From Candidatus Delongbacteria bacterium (GTDB lineage: Bacteria > Bacteroidota > Bacteroidia > Bacteroidales > ML635J-15): 18,257 bases of DNA. The notes under the pieces were generated by a model. That model was not told the origin of the DNA and made no database searches. It was given only the letters and a program-made list of their open reading frames with translations. Shown in pieces: positions 1 to 7,571 of the stretch; positions within the stretch are counted from its first letter, which is position 1, and each line of letters opens with the position of its first letter. Position numbers and translations under genes: made by a program. Where the stretch lies: positions 1 through 18,257 of the forward strand of contig JAQIDD010000094.1 of the NCBI GenBank assembly GCA_027858215.1, read 5' to 3'.

Positions 1-7
1 ACGAAAC

Positions 8-78
8 GGTACCTTGGCCGAGTGGTTAGGCAGTGGTCTGCAAAACCATGTACGGCGGTTCGAATCCGCCAGGTACCT
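8..78 (+). tRNA. tRNA-Cys (anticodon GCA)
   Basis: Complete 71-nt cloverleaf. The acceptor stem pairs GGTACCT (8-14) with AGGTACC (71-77). The anticodon stem 33-37/45-49 closes a 7-nt loop with anticodon GCA at 40-42. The T stem pairs GGCGG (54-58) with CCGCC (66-70) around the loop TTCGAAT. The unpaired base at 78 is U, the discriminator expected for cysteine tRNAs. The 3' CCA is not encoded (the next bases are CAA), so it must be added by the CCA-adding enzyme. An intrinsic terminator follows at once, so this is probably the last or only gene of its transcript; only 7 nt precede it in the window. Confidence 0.97.
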
Positions 79-80
79 CA

Positions 81-113
81 AAAGCCATTTGTCGGCGGGC
101 AGATGGCTTTTTC
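81..113 (+). terminator. Intrinsic terminator of tRNA-Cys
   Basis: An 8-bp stem AAAGCCAT (81-88) / ATGGCTTT (103-110) with a 14-nt loop runs into a T tract (108-112). It begins three bases after the tRNA. The mirror strand also has a short T run after the stem, so it may weakly stop purS transcripts coming from the right as well. Confidence 0.85.
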
Positions 114-247
114 CATTTATGTTCAGGGGATTTGATGACAACAATAAGCTTTGTGTACCACAACAACAAACAAAAGCTATTTGCGGTATTTGTGATACAC
201 TAGTCGGGGATAGCTATGTATGACAACTTTGGTATCAATTGTGGGAG

Positions 248-499
248 TTATGCCTTTTTCAGTGTATATTCATACTCTTCCATCACCGGGTTGGCAAGCA
301 CTTTATTACAGGTATTCTCTACTTTAGCTTTGGCATCTTTTTCTGAAACGGCTTCGATTTCAAAACGAATGTGTTTCCCCATGCGCAGGTTTTTCACACT
401 TTTGTATCCCATGTTATGCATCAGGTTGTTGACCGTTTTGCCTTGCGGGTCAAGCAGGGCTTTTTGTGGCATAACATTTATTTCAGCTATAAATTTCAT
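248..499 (-). CDS. purS: Phosphoribosylformylglycinamidine synthase subunit PurS
   Basis: 83-residue protein of the usual PurS length. PurS is the small structural subunit of the three-part FGAM synthase (PurL-PurQ-PurS), the fourth step of de novo purine synthesis in the cytoplasm, where it helps couple the PurQ glutaminase to PurL. Recognisable family segments are LDPQGKTV (16-23), the NMGY...RMGK stretch (29-42) and LANPVMEEYE (68-77). Its ATG overlaps the stop of pssA by four bases (ATGA), so translation is probably coupled to pssA. PurL and PurQ are not in this window. The organism is therefore expected to use the small, multi-subunit PurL rather than the long single-chain form; that is an inference from the presence of PurS. 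Confidence 0.93.
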   Translation of the reverse strand: MKFIAEINVMPQKALLDPQGKTVNNLMHNMGYKSVKNLRMGKHIRFEIEAVSEKDAKAKVENTCNKVLANPVMEEYEYTLKKA

Positions 500-1227
500 A
501 ATTCATAAGGTTTGTCGTGAGCATTGATAAAATGATGAACAAAAGATAAAACAACATACAATACAATAACCATCGGTAAGGCTACAAACTGAAACAGTAT
601 GATCAACACTACTGCTGCAGCAAGAAATATCCAGACAAATTGATTGCCTTTCCATGACAGTCCATCAATTTTAAGGGAAAACATCCGGATGGGGACAAGC
701 ATCAATATTGCAGTTGAAACGCAGGTTACAAGCCAAAAAATGCTGGATGCTGTCATCTGAAGTAACCAGTCATAATTTGTCAGGTATATGCTTAAGATAA
801 TACCGGCGTGAAACAAAGCCGAAGCCGGGGCAGCCATCCCGACAAAATGGTTTTTTGCATGGTGCCTGACATTGAACAAAGCAAGACGTATCACTGCAGC
901 AGCAGCAGGCAGAAAAACCAGGAACAACATCCATGTTGAAAATCCCCAGTCAAGTAGCAGCCTGTACATAAGAAATGACGGAGCTAGTCCAAAACTGATG
1001 GCATCCGCCAGGGAATCAAGTTCCACACCAATTTTTGAACGGGCATCTATCAGACGTGCTACCAGGCCATCGAACAAATCAAACATGGAGGCAGCCACAA
1101 TAAACAAGGCCGCTTCAAGGTACATATTAAGGCTGGCAGCAACCAGAGCAAACACCCCGGCACACCAATTCATCATGGTAATGCCTGAGGGAATCATCCA
1201 CCTGGCACTATGTTTGGATTTTGCCAT
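496..1227 (-). CDS. pssA: CDP-diacylglycerol--serine O-phosphatidyltransferase PssA
   Basis: 243-residue integral membrane enzyme that makes phosphatidylserine from CDP-diacylglycerol and L-serine, the committed step to phosphatidylethanolamine. The CDP-alcohol phosphatidyltransferase signature D-x2-DG-x2-AR-x8-G-x3-D-x3-D is complete: D50, D53-G54, A57-R58, G67, D71, D75, the four Asp being the metal and catalytic residues. Several hydrophobic segments follow (around 97-115, 125-145, 155-175 and 195-230), as expected for this multi-pass type II PssA. The start (MAKSKHSARW) gives a basic cytoplasmic N-terminus. It is the first gene of a two-gene unit, overlapping purS by ATGA. The phosphatidylserine decarboxylase that would act next is not in the window. 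Confidence 0.94.
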   Translation of the reverse strand: MAKSKHSARWMIPSGITMMNWCAGVFALVAASLNMYLEAALFIVAASMFDLFDGLVARLIDARSKIGVELDSLADAISFGLAPSFLMYRLLLDWGFSTWMLFLVFLPAAAAVIRLALFNVRHHAKNHFVGMAAPASALFHAGIILSIYLTNYDWLLQMTASSIFWLVTCVSTAILMLVPIRMFSLKIDGLSWKGNQFVWIFLAAAVVLIILFQFVALPMVIVLYVVLSFVHHFINAHDKPYEL

Positions 1228-1398
1228 GTTTCAAAAATAATAAAACTTTCTTAATTTTTGCTTAGCATTTTGTTTTTTCGGTGAGGATGTGAATAATTGC
1301 ATCCCCCGCGAAAGTGAAATCAATATTTTTTTTATTTCAATCTAAAAACACCGTTCTGCTTCCGGCAATAATTCGTATATTGGTATCGCAAACGACAC

Positions 1399-3204
1399 AT
1401 GTTGACAAAACGAAACAACACATACCATCAGGCCCGGGACCTGGTAAAACTTTTACCGGAGAAACCGGGTGTATATCAGTTTTACGACAAAAACAACAGA
1501 TTGCTGTATGTGGGGAAAGCCAAAAACCTTAAAAAACGGGTTAGCAGCTATTTCACAAAAAAACACGAGAACAACCGCACTGCCGTGATGGTCAAACGCA
1601 TTCATGACATTAAGCACACGGTAGTTGAAACAGAAACTGATGCTTTATTGCTGGAAAACAGCTTAATCAAACAACATCAGCCACGGTACAATGTGATGCT
1701 AAAGGATGACAAAACCTATCCCTGGCTGGTGATAAAAAACGAGCCTTTTCCACGAGTGTTTCTCACACGAAATGTGATTAAAGACGGCTCTGAATATTAT
1801 GGACCTTATACATCAGTGCGCATGGTGCGTACACTGCTTGATTTCATACGTCAGCTTTACCCGCTGCGCACATGTAAATACACCTTGAGCGACAAAAACA
1901 TCAAAGCAGGGAAATACAAACGCTGCCTGGAATATCATATCGGGAACTGCCTTGCCCCCTGCGAAGGATTGCAAAGCAAAGCCGATTACGATGCAAACAT
2001 CGATAATGTGCGAAACATCATCAAAGGGAACCTTAACGATGTACAGCACTACATGAAAAAGCAAATGGAAACCAAAGCGGTTGAATATAAATTTGAAGAG
2101 GCAGAAACGACTCGGCAAAAAATAGAGTTGATAAACAATTACAAAGCAAAATCCACCATTGTCAATCCGAAACTGGATAACATTGATGTGTTTGGCTTTG
2201 CAGAAGACCAACATTACAGCTTTATCAACTATTTGCGGATATCAAATGGCTCCATCATCCAAACACACACACAGGAAATCAGGAAACGCATAGATGAACA
2301 GCCTGAAGACATTCTGGCTACAGCCATGCATGAAATCCGTGATAAAGTAAATAGCACCGCCAAAGAAGCGCTTGTTTCCATGGAATTGCACTTTGTTCCC
2401 GAAGGCATGAAATTGACTGTTCCGCAACGCGGGGACAAAAAAAAGCTGCTTGATTTATCTGTGCGCAATGCAAAATACGCGATGCTGGAAAAACACAAGC
2501 AAATTGAACACACCAATCCGGAAAAACACCGGCAACGCATTCTTGAAACGCTGCAATCCAACCTTAAGATGGACTCGCTTCCCACGCACATCGAATGTTT
2601 TGACAACAGCAACATACAAGGTCATCATCCGGTAGCAGCGTGTGTGGTTTTTAAAAATGCCCGTCCGCAAAAGAAAGCATACCGGCATTACAACATGAAA
2701 TCCGTTTCAGGGCCCGATGACTATGCTTCCATGACCGAGGTAATCACCCGCAGGTACAAACGCTTACTCGAGGAAAAGCAAAGCCTCCCCCAACTGATTA
2801 TCATAGATGGTGGCAAAGGACAGCTAGGTGCTGCTGTAAAAGGCTTGAAAAATTTACATCTTGACGAAAAAATTACCATTATCGGCATTGCCAAACGACT
2901 AGAAGAAATATTTTTCCCCGCTGATCCGGTGCCGTTGTACCTGAATAAAAACAGCGAATCGCTTAAGCTTATACAACATGCCCGTGATGAGGCTCACCGT
3001 TTCGGAATTGCTTTCCACCGTAACAAACGCAGCAAGGCATTCATCACATCCGACCTGAGAAATATACCCGGCATCGGCGAAAAAACTGCTGAGATGTTGC
3101 TAAGTGAGTATGGTTCCGTTGAACGCATCCGAAAGCAACCTGTTTCCAAACTGGAGAAAATTGTTGGAAAAAGTAAAGCCAAACTTATTAAGAAACATCT
3201 GTAA
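1399..3204 (+). CDS. uvrC: Excinuclease ABC subunit C (UvrC)
   Basis: 601-residue nuclease of nucleotide excision repair that is recruited by UvrB and cuts on both sides of a DNA lesion. N-terminal GIY-YIG domain: GVY at 24-26, YVG at 37-39, R47 and metal-binding E86. Four cysteines C159, C176, C184 and C188 are spaced like the cluster-binding cysteines reported for UvrC. A UVR (UvrB-binding) segment lies at about 228-262. The RNase H-like C-terminal nuclease shows D402 in FDNSN, D440/D441 in GPDDYA, D470 in IIDGGKGQ and H540. A helix-hairpin-helix region begins at about 553 (LRNIPGIGEKTAEMLL). All catalytic residues are present and the length is typical. It stands alone, divergent from pssA; no clear terminator follows it. 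Confidence 0.97.
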   Translation: MLTKRNNTYHQARDLVKLLPEKPGVYQFYDKNNRLLYVGKAKNLKKRVSSYFTKKHENNRTAVMVKRIHDIKHTVVETETDALLLENSLIKQHQPRYNVMLKDDKTYPWLVIKNEPFPRVFLTRNVIKDGSEYYGPYTSVRMVRTLLDFIRQLYPLRTCKYTLSDKNIKAGKYKRCLEYHIGNCLAPCEGLQSKADYDANIDNVRNIIKGNLNDVQHYMKKQMETKAVEYKFEEAETTRQKIELINNYKAKSTIVNPKLDNIDVFGFAEDQHYSFINYLRISNGSIIQTHTQEIRKRIDEQPEDILATAMHEIRDKVNSTAKEALVSMELHFVPEGMKLTVPQRGDKKKLLDLSVRNAKYAMLEKHKQIEHTNPEKHRQRILETLQSNLKMDSLPTHIECFDNSNIQGHHPVAACVVFKNARPQKKAYRHYNMKSVSGPDDYASMTEVITRRYKRLLEEKQSLPQLIIIDGGKGQLGAAVKGLKNLHLDEKITIIGIAKRLEEIFFPADPVPLYLNKNSESLKLIQHARDEAHRFGIAFHRNKRSKAFITSDLRNIPGIGEKTAEMLLSEYGSVERIRKQPVSKLEKIVGKSKAKLIKKHL

Positions 3205-3393
3205 ATAACTGCTGCCTTCGTATATGCTTGCTTCGAAACGGATCAGCAAATCAGAAATGTCCCGAAGCCCCTGTTTACAATGCTTTATGGCTGATCATAT
3301 TTGGATTCCCTCACCACTGAAAAACTGTTGATGATACTGTGTACATAGGAAATGAAAATAAATCTTATACGTTTTCAACTCCTTTTTGTTATC

Positions 3394-3588
3394 TCATCGG
3401 TCAGCACCTGTGCTTCCTATATTTTCAAATTCATTGCAAAATTCATCGATAAGACAAAAGTTTTCTGTAATTTTATCATGCAAAGCAAGCAGGTTTTGCT
3501 TGTTAATGTATTTTAATTTATTTGATAAAGATAGATTAACTTTGCTTTTTACAAAAATTGCCTTATTAAAACATAAAGTCAAAATCAC
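3394..3588 (-). pseudogene. Possible N-terminal fragment of a transposase (IS982-like)
   Basis: A 64-codon minus-strand frame whose C-terminal half includes DKITENFCLIDEFCNEFE. This resembles, from memory, the start of IS982-type transposases common in Bacteroidota (pattern DKI-E-FC--DDFC-EF). The rest of such a protein (about 250-300 residues with a DDE triad) is absent: the frame stops at 3394 and I see no continuation toward uvrC in other frames. No terminal inverted repeats or target duplication were found. If real, it is a decayed remnant; if not, it is a chance frame in AT-rich DNA. A plus-strand frame covers the same bases (3386-3607) but looks like nothing. Confidence 0.3.
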
Positions 3589-3598
3589 GTTAAATAGT

Positions 3599-3606
3599 TA
3601 TCTTTG
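3599..3606 (+). promoter_or_regulatory. Putative -7 box of the GlmU-family gene
   Basis: TATCTTTG matches the Bacteroidota -7 consensus TAnnTTTG exactly and lies 25 nt before the ATG at 3632. No convincing TTTG -33 element sits at the usual 17-23 nt upstream spacing, so this is a half-supported promoter. Confidence 0.4.
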
Positions 3607-3631
3607 AAGTGTTTAAAATTTACTACCCGTT

Positions 3632-4810
3632 ATGATGAACATTATTCTTGCTGATGCAGGTAAACATAACAAAATGAAACCGCTGAGCTGGACACGTCCT
3701 GTGGCGGAAATCAGAACCGGCATCCTCACTACCAAAGAACGGTGGGACATGCTGTTCGGACAAAAATGCACATGTCTCACTGAAAAGTTTCTCCAGGAAA
3801 AATATCCAGTCAAAACATCAAAAAAGAACCTGGTGATCAATGCCGGAATATTACCGGATGAAAACCTGGTACAAGCTATAAAAAATTTAACCAGCGGCGC
3901 ATTGGCCAAAAATGGAGAAATATTAGCCCGTGTTTGCAGTGATAATGAGGTAGAAGGGTTTGCACGTCGCACAGGTTCAGAAGCAGAATATTCCGGTGAT
4001 GTTCTGATAGCCAATTATCCGTGGGATATTTTTACCCATGTGGGAGATATGATACAGTTTGATTTTGAATTGTTGACTGCAGGCCGAAAAAGCTGTCCCT
4101 TGCCGGAAACAAACATACATATTGGCAACAATCCACTGTTCATTGAGGAAGGTGCTGTGGTAGAAGCTTCTGTTTTAAACACAACCAATGGTCCCATATA
4201 TATCGGCAAAAACACAGAAATCATGGAATCCTGCTCAGTACGCGGTCCTTTTGCGATGAATGAACACGCGGTACTGAAAATGGGTACTAAAGTATATGGT
4301 CCGACAAGCCTCGGCCCCTGGGTAAAAACAGGCGGCGAGCTTAACAATGTGGTGTTTCAGTCATATTCAAATAAAGCCCATGACGGATTTCTTGGTAATG
4401 CTGTCATCGGTGAATGGTGCAACATCGGGGCTGATACAAACAATTCAAACCTGAAAAACAACTATGCCAAAGTCAAAATGTGGGACTATGAAACTGGGCA
4501 TTTTATGAAAACCGGATTACAATTCTGCGGTATGATCATGGGAGACCATTCCAAATGTGGAATAAACACCATGTTTAATACAGGCACTGTCATTGGGGTT
4601 AGTTGTAATCTTTTCGGTCAGGGATTCCCGCGCAATTTTGTGCCCTCGTTTTCCTGGGGCGGTGCAGGCGGATATACTGAATATAAATTGCACAAATCTT
4701 TGGAGGTTGCCAAAATTGTAATGACCCGGAGGAACATTGAGCATACAGACACCGACAAACGTATTCTTGAATATATTTACACGCAAACCCGGCATTACAG
4801 AAAAGTTTAA
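3632..4810 (+). CDS. GlmU-family protein (putative sugar-phosphate nucleotidyl/acetyltransferase, Bacteroidota type)
   Basis: 392-residue protein resembling the alternative GlmU family of Bacteroidota, proposed to supply UDP-N-acetylglucosamine for wall and envelope synthesis. The N-terminal part carries family motifs LADAGKHNKMKPLSWTRPVA (about 6-25), then RTGILTTKERW and a PWDIF stretch (130-134). A left-handed beta-helix follows (about 160-335) with hexapeptide-like turns such as VIGEWCNIGAD (258-268), then GLQFCGMIMGDHSKCGINT (295-313) and GTVIGVSC (318-325), as in acyltransferases. The classical nucleotidyltransferase loop GxGTRM is not present in standard form, so the N-terminal activity is inferred from family membership. 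Tandem ATGATG allows a start at 3632 or 3635. It probably forms its own unit ahead of lon. Confidence 0.8.
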   Translation: MMNIILADAGKHNKMKPLSWTRPVAEIRTGILTTKERWDMLFGQKCTCLTEKFLQEKYPVKTSKKNLVINAGILPDENLVQAIKNLTSGALAKNGEILARVCSDNEVEGFARRTGSEAEYSGDVLIANYPWDIFTHVGDMIQFDFELLTAGRKSCPLPETNIHIGNNPLFIEEGAVVEASVLNTTNGPIYIGKNTEIMESCSVRGPFAMNEHAVLKMGTKVYGPTSLGPWVKTGGELNNVVFQSYSNKAHDGFLGNAVIGEWCNIGADTNNSNLKNNYAKVKMWDYETGHFMKTGLQFCGMIMGDHSKCGINTMFNTGTVIGVSCNLFGQGFPRNFVPSFSWGGAGGYTEYKLHKSLEVAKIVMTRRNIEHTDTDKRILEYIYTQTRHYRKV

Positions 4811-4969
4811 GCGCGATCTTCTCAAAAAGGGAAATTGAAAAAACACAAATGTTAACTTTATCAACCATTTATTAGAATAAAGTAATATTAAAACAACATG
4901 ATACATCAAACATTAGGCTCATCAATATGTTATCATGGTGGCTAATGATTAAATCTTTTAAAGTTTATT

Positions 4970-7480
4970 ATGATGAGAAATAAAAATGAGACAGAAAACA
5001 GCAATTTTATATTTGGGCATAATCAGGAAAATGCTGAAGTTATACCAATTGTTGCAGATGAGGATGAACAATCCCTGATGGAGACAGAAATACCGGATGA
5101 ATTGCCTATAATACCCTTACGCAATACGGTACTTTTCCCTGGCGTTGTGATGCCTTTGACCGTAGGGAGAAAAAAATCCAAGCAACTGATAAACGATGTC
5201 AACAATGGCTCAAGGTTACTTGGCTGTACAGCACAAATCAACTCTGAAATAGACAATCCCTCACAAGCTGATTTATTTGAAACAGGTACGCTGGCCAGGA
5301 TATTGAAGATCATTGAAATGCCGGATAAAACCATTTCTGTTATCATACAGGGGCTGAAGCGATTTAACATTGTTGATGTTGTAGCAACCGAACCATATTT
5401 CAGAGCAAAGGTCACATCCTTGCCGGAATTATTGCCTTATGAACAAGAAAATGAATTTTCAGCACTGGTTTCTTCAGTTAAAGATGTAGCCTTGCAGATA
5501 GTTAAACTCAACAGGGCCATTCCTCACGAAGTCTCTTTTGCCATCCAAAACATTCAGCGTTCTATATTTTTGATCAATTTTATTTGCTCTAACAGCGACA
5601 TCAAACTTTCTGACAAACAGGATTTGCTTGAAATTGACGATATTAAAGAACGGGCTACAAAACTGCTGGAAACGCTAAAAAAACAAATTGAGCATTTGCG
5701 TATAAAAAATGACATTGAACAAAAAACCAAACAAGAAATTTCCCAGCAACAAAAAGAATTTTTGCTTCAGCAACAGATGAAAACCATCCAGGAAGAACTT
5801 GGCGGCAGCCCCATTGAGAAAGAGCTCAGAGAACTTAAGGAGCAAGCCAAAAAGAAAAAATGGAGCAAAGAAATCGCTGAACATTTTGATAAGGAAGCCA
5901 ATAAGCTGCAGTTTATGAATCCTGCAGCCGGGGAATACTCGGTACAGCTCAATTACCTCAAAACCATGCTGGAAGTCCCTTTTGGGGAATTTACCAAGGA
6001 TAATTTTGACCTGAAGAAAGCGGAGAAAGTGCTTAACGAAGACCACTATGGTCTGGATAAAGTAAAAGACAGGATTTTGGAACACCTTTCCGTGTTAAAA
6101 CTGAAAGGGGATATGAAAGCACCCATTCTCTGCCTGATAGGGCCTCCGGGGGTTGGAAAAACCAGCCTGGGAAAAAGCATCGCCCGTTCACTGGAAAGAA
6201 AATACATTCGCATGTCATTGGGAGGGCTGCGGGACGAATCTGAAATCCGTGGTCATCGCAAAACATACATTGGTGCGATGCCGGGCCGTATCATTCAAAA
6301 CATCAAAAAAGCAAAATCAGCCAATCCGGTGTTTATGCTGGATGAGGTTGATAAAGTAGGCAATGATTTTCGTGGCGACCCATCGTCAGCGCTACTGGAA
6401 GTCCTTGATCCTGAACAAAACGAAACTTTTTATGATAATTACCTCGAAGTAGATTTTGATTTGACCCACACTATGTTTATTGCTACAGGGAATACCATAT
6501 CAACCATTAACCCTGCACTACGCGACCGAATGGAGATTATTTACATCAGCGGTTATATTCCAGAAGAAAAAATTGAAATTGCCAAAGGACATTTGCTTCC
6601 ACGGCAATTAAAAAAACATGGGTTAAAAGAAAACCAGATTACATTTGATGATAATGCTTTAAAACACATCGTTGAATCCTATACAAAAGAATCAGGTGTC
6701 CGCAACCTTGAAAAACAAATTGCAAAAGTCATCAGGCGCATTGCAAGGAAAATAGCAACCGGAGAAAAACACACAAATACAATAAAAACAAATCATGTCA
6801 AAGATATACTTGGTTTCCCAAAATATTACAGGGAAGATTACGAAGGCAATGAGCTGGCAGGCGTGGTTACCGGACTTGCGTGGACACAATATGGCGGAGA
6901 TATCCTGTACATTGAAACAAGCCTTTCACGGGGCAATGGCAAATTAACACTCACAGGCAACCTGGGTGATGTGATGAAAGAATCTGCAACCATCGCACTG
7001 GAGTATATCAAAGCACATTCAGATGTTTTGGAAACAGATCCCAAACTGTTTGATCACTGGAATGTGCATTTGCATGTGCCGGAAGGAGCCATTCCTAAAG
7101 ATGGTCCCTCGGCTGGAATTACAATGGCTGCATCAATAGCATCTGCATTTACACAACGAAAAATAAAAAAGAAAACTGCCATGACAGGTGAAATTACCCT
7201 GCGTGGCCGTGTTATGCCTGTTGGTGGTATTAAAGAAAAAATACTTGCAGCAAAAAGAAGCGGCATCACCGATATTATACTGTCAAAGAAGAATGAAAAG
7301 GATATTAAGGAAATCAAGGATATATACAAAAAAGGACTGCGGTTTCACTACGTTGACACCATCCTTGATGTGCTGGATTTTGCCTTGTTGAAACAGAAAG
7401 TAAAAAACCCCAGAGACATTTCGATTCCGGAACAGGGTTATAAAAACAGTTCCCACGAACAATTCCCACAAAGACACTAA
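4970..7480 (+). CDS. lon: ATP-dependent protease Lon (endopeptidase La)
   Basis: 836-residue cytoplasmic AAA+ serine protease that degrades misfolded and regulatory proteins. Domains in order: LON substrate-binding domain (about 44-240), a coiled-coil helical region rich in K/E/Q (about 240-310), and the AAA+ module with Walker A GPPGVGKT (391-398), Walker B FMLDEVD (455-461) and the arginine-rich RDR at 518-520. The protease domain has the catalytic Ser-Lys dyad S714 (PKDGPSAG) and K757 (GGIKEK), 43 residues apart as in E. coli S679/K722. Length is typical for Bacteroidota. An acidic 40-residue leader precedes the LON domain. ATGATG gives two adjacent possible starts (4970, 4973). The last few codons and the stop lie inside an interspersed repeat. 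Confidence 0.98.
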   Translation: MMRNKNETENSNFIFGHNQENAEVIPIVADEDEQSLMETEIPDELPIIPLRNTVLFPGVVMPLTVGRKKSKQLINDVNNGSRLLGCTAQINSEIDNPSQADLFETGTLARILKIIEMPDKTISVIIQGLKRFNIVDVVATEPYFRAKVTSLPELLPYEQENEFSALVSSVKDVALQIVKLNRAIPHEVSFAIQNIQRSIFLINFICSNSDIKLSDKQDLLEIDDIKERATKLLETLKKQIEHLRIKNDIEQKTKQEISQQQKEFLLQQQMKTIQEELGGSPIEKELRELKEQAKKKKWSKEIAEHFDKEANKLQFMNPAAGEYSVQLNYLKTMLEVPFGEFTKDNFDLKKAEKVLNEDHYGLDKVKDRILEHLSVLKLKGDMKAPILCLIGPPGVGKTSLGKSIARSLERKYIRMSLGGLRDESEIRGHRKTYIGAMPGRIIQNIKKAKSANPVFMLDEVDKVGNDFRGDPSSALLEVLDPEQNETFYDNYLEVDFDLTHTMFIATGNTISTINPALRDRMEIIYISGYIPEEKIEIAKGHLLPRQLKKHGLKENQITFDDNALKHIVESYTKESGVRNLEKQIAKVIRRIARKIATGEKHTNTIKTNHVKDILGFPKYYREDYEGNELAGVVTGLAWTQYGGDILYIETSLSRGNGKLTLTGNLGDVMKESATIALEYIKAHSDVLETDPKLFDHWNVHLHVPEGAIPKDGPSAGITMAASIASAFTQRKIKKKTAMTGEITLRGRVMPVGGIKEKILAAKRSGITDIILSKKNEKDIKEIKDIYKKGLRFHYVDTILDVLDFALLKQKVKNPRDISIPEQGYKNSSHEQFPQRH

Positions 7481-7550
7481 GAACACAAAGAAAAATAGTA
7501 AGCGAATTGTTATAATCCTTGTTTATCTTTGCGTCTTTGTTGGATAAAAA
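7465..7550. repeat. Interspersed imperfect palindromic repeat, copy 1
   Basis: Left arm CCCACAAAGACACTAAG (7465-7481) pairs with right arm CTTTGCGTCTTTGTTGG (7527-7543) at 14 of 17 positions. The centre contains GAATTGTTATAAT. A diverged second copy lies at 13921-14005, sharing CACTAAG, CACAAAG, the 13-nt centre and the TTGGATAAAAA end. The ACAAAGACACTAAGAACACAAAG type of arm resembles a repeat I remember from many environmental bacterial genomes. The left arm overlaps the last four codons and the stop of lon. Confidence 0.75.
7524..7531 (+). promoter_or_regulatory. Putative -7 box before the U32 gene, inside repeat copy 1
   Basis: TATCTTTG matches TAnnTTTG and lies 40 nt before the ATG at 7572. 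It sits at the edge of the right arm of the repeat, so the match may be accidental. No correctly spaced -33 element is evident. Confidence 0.3.
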
Positions 7551-7571
7551 AATATAAAATTGTTCAATAAT

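Larger units (their letters stand above)
3205..3631. other. Gene-poor intergenic stretch between uvrC and the GlmU-family gene
   Basis: 427 nt with no convincing intact gene. It contains a 7-bp inverted repeat GATCAGC (3241-3247) / GCTGATC (3290-3296) with a long spacer and no T tract, so not a terminator. A short transposase-like minus-strand frame lies at 3394-3588 and a -7-like box at 3599-3606; both are listed separately. The right half is markedly AT-rich. Confidence 0.6.

Noticed and set aside
147..178. Dyads AGCTTT/AAAGCT and TTGTG-TAC-CACAA downstream of purS
   Set aside because: Short stems with a poor T run on the minus strand; may help end purS transcripts but not supported enough to annotate.
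216..527. A 103-codon plus-strand open frame over purS
   Set aside because: It lies antisense to a recognised PurS and resembles no protein family.
872..1240. A 122-codon plus-strand open frame over pssA
   Set aside because: It is antisense to the conserved CDP-alcohol transferase motif and shows no family features.
3241..3296. Inverted repeat GATCAGC / GCTGATC after uvrC
   Set aside because: Only 7 bp with a 42-nt spacer and no T tract, so not a credible terminator or operator.
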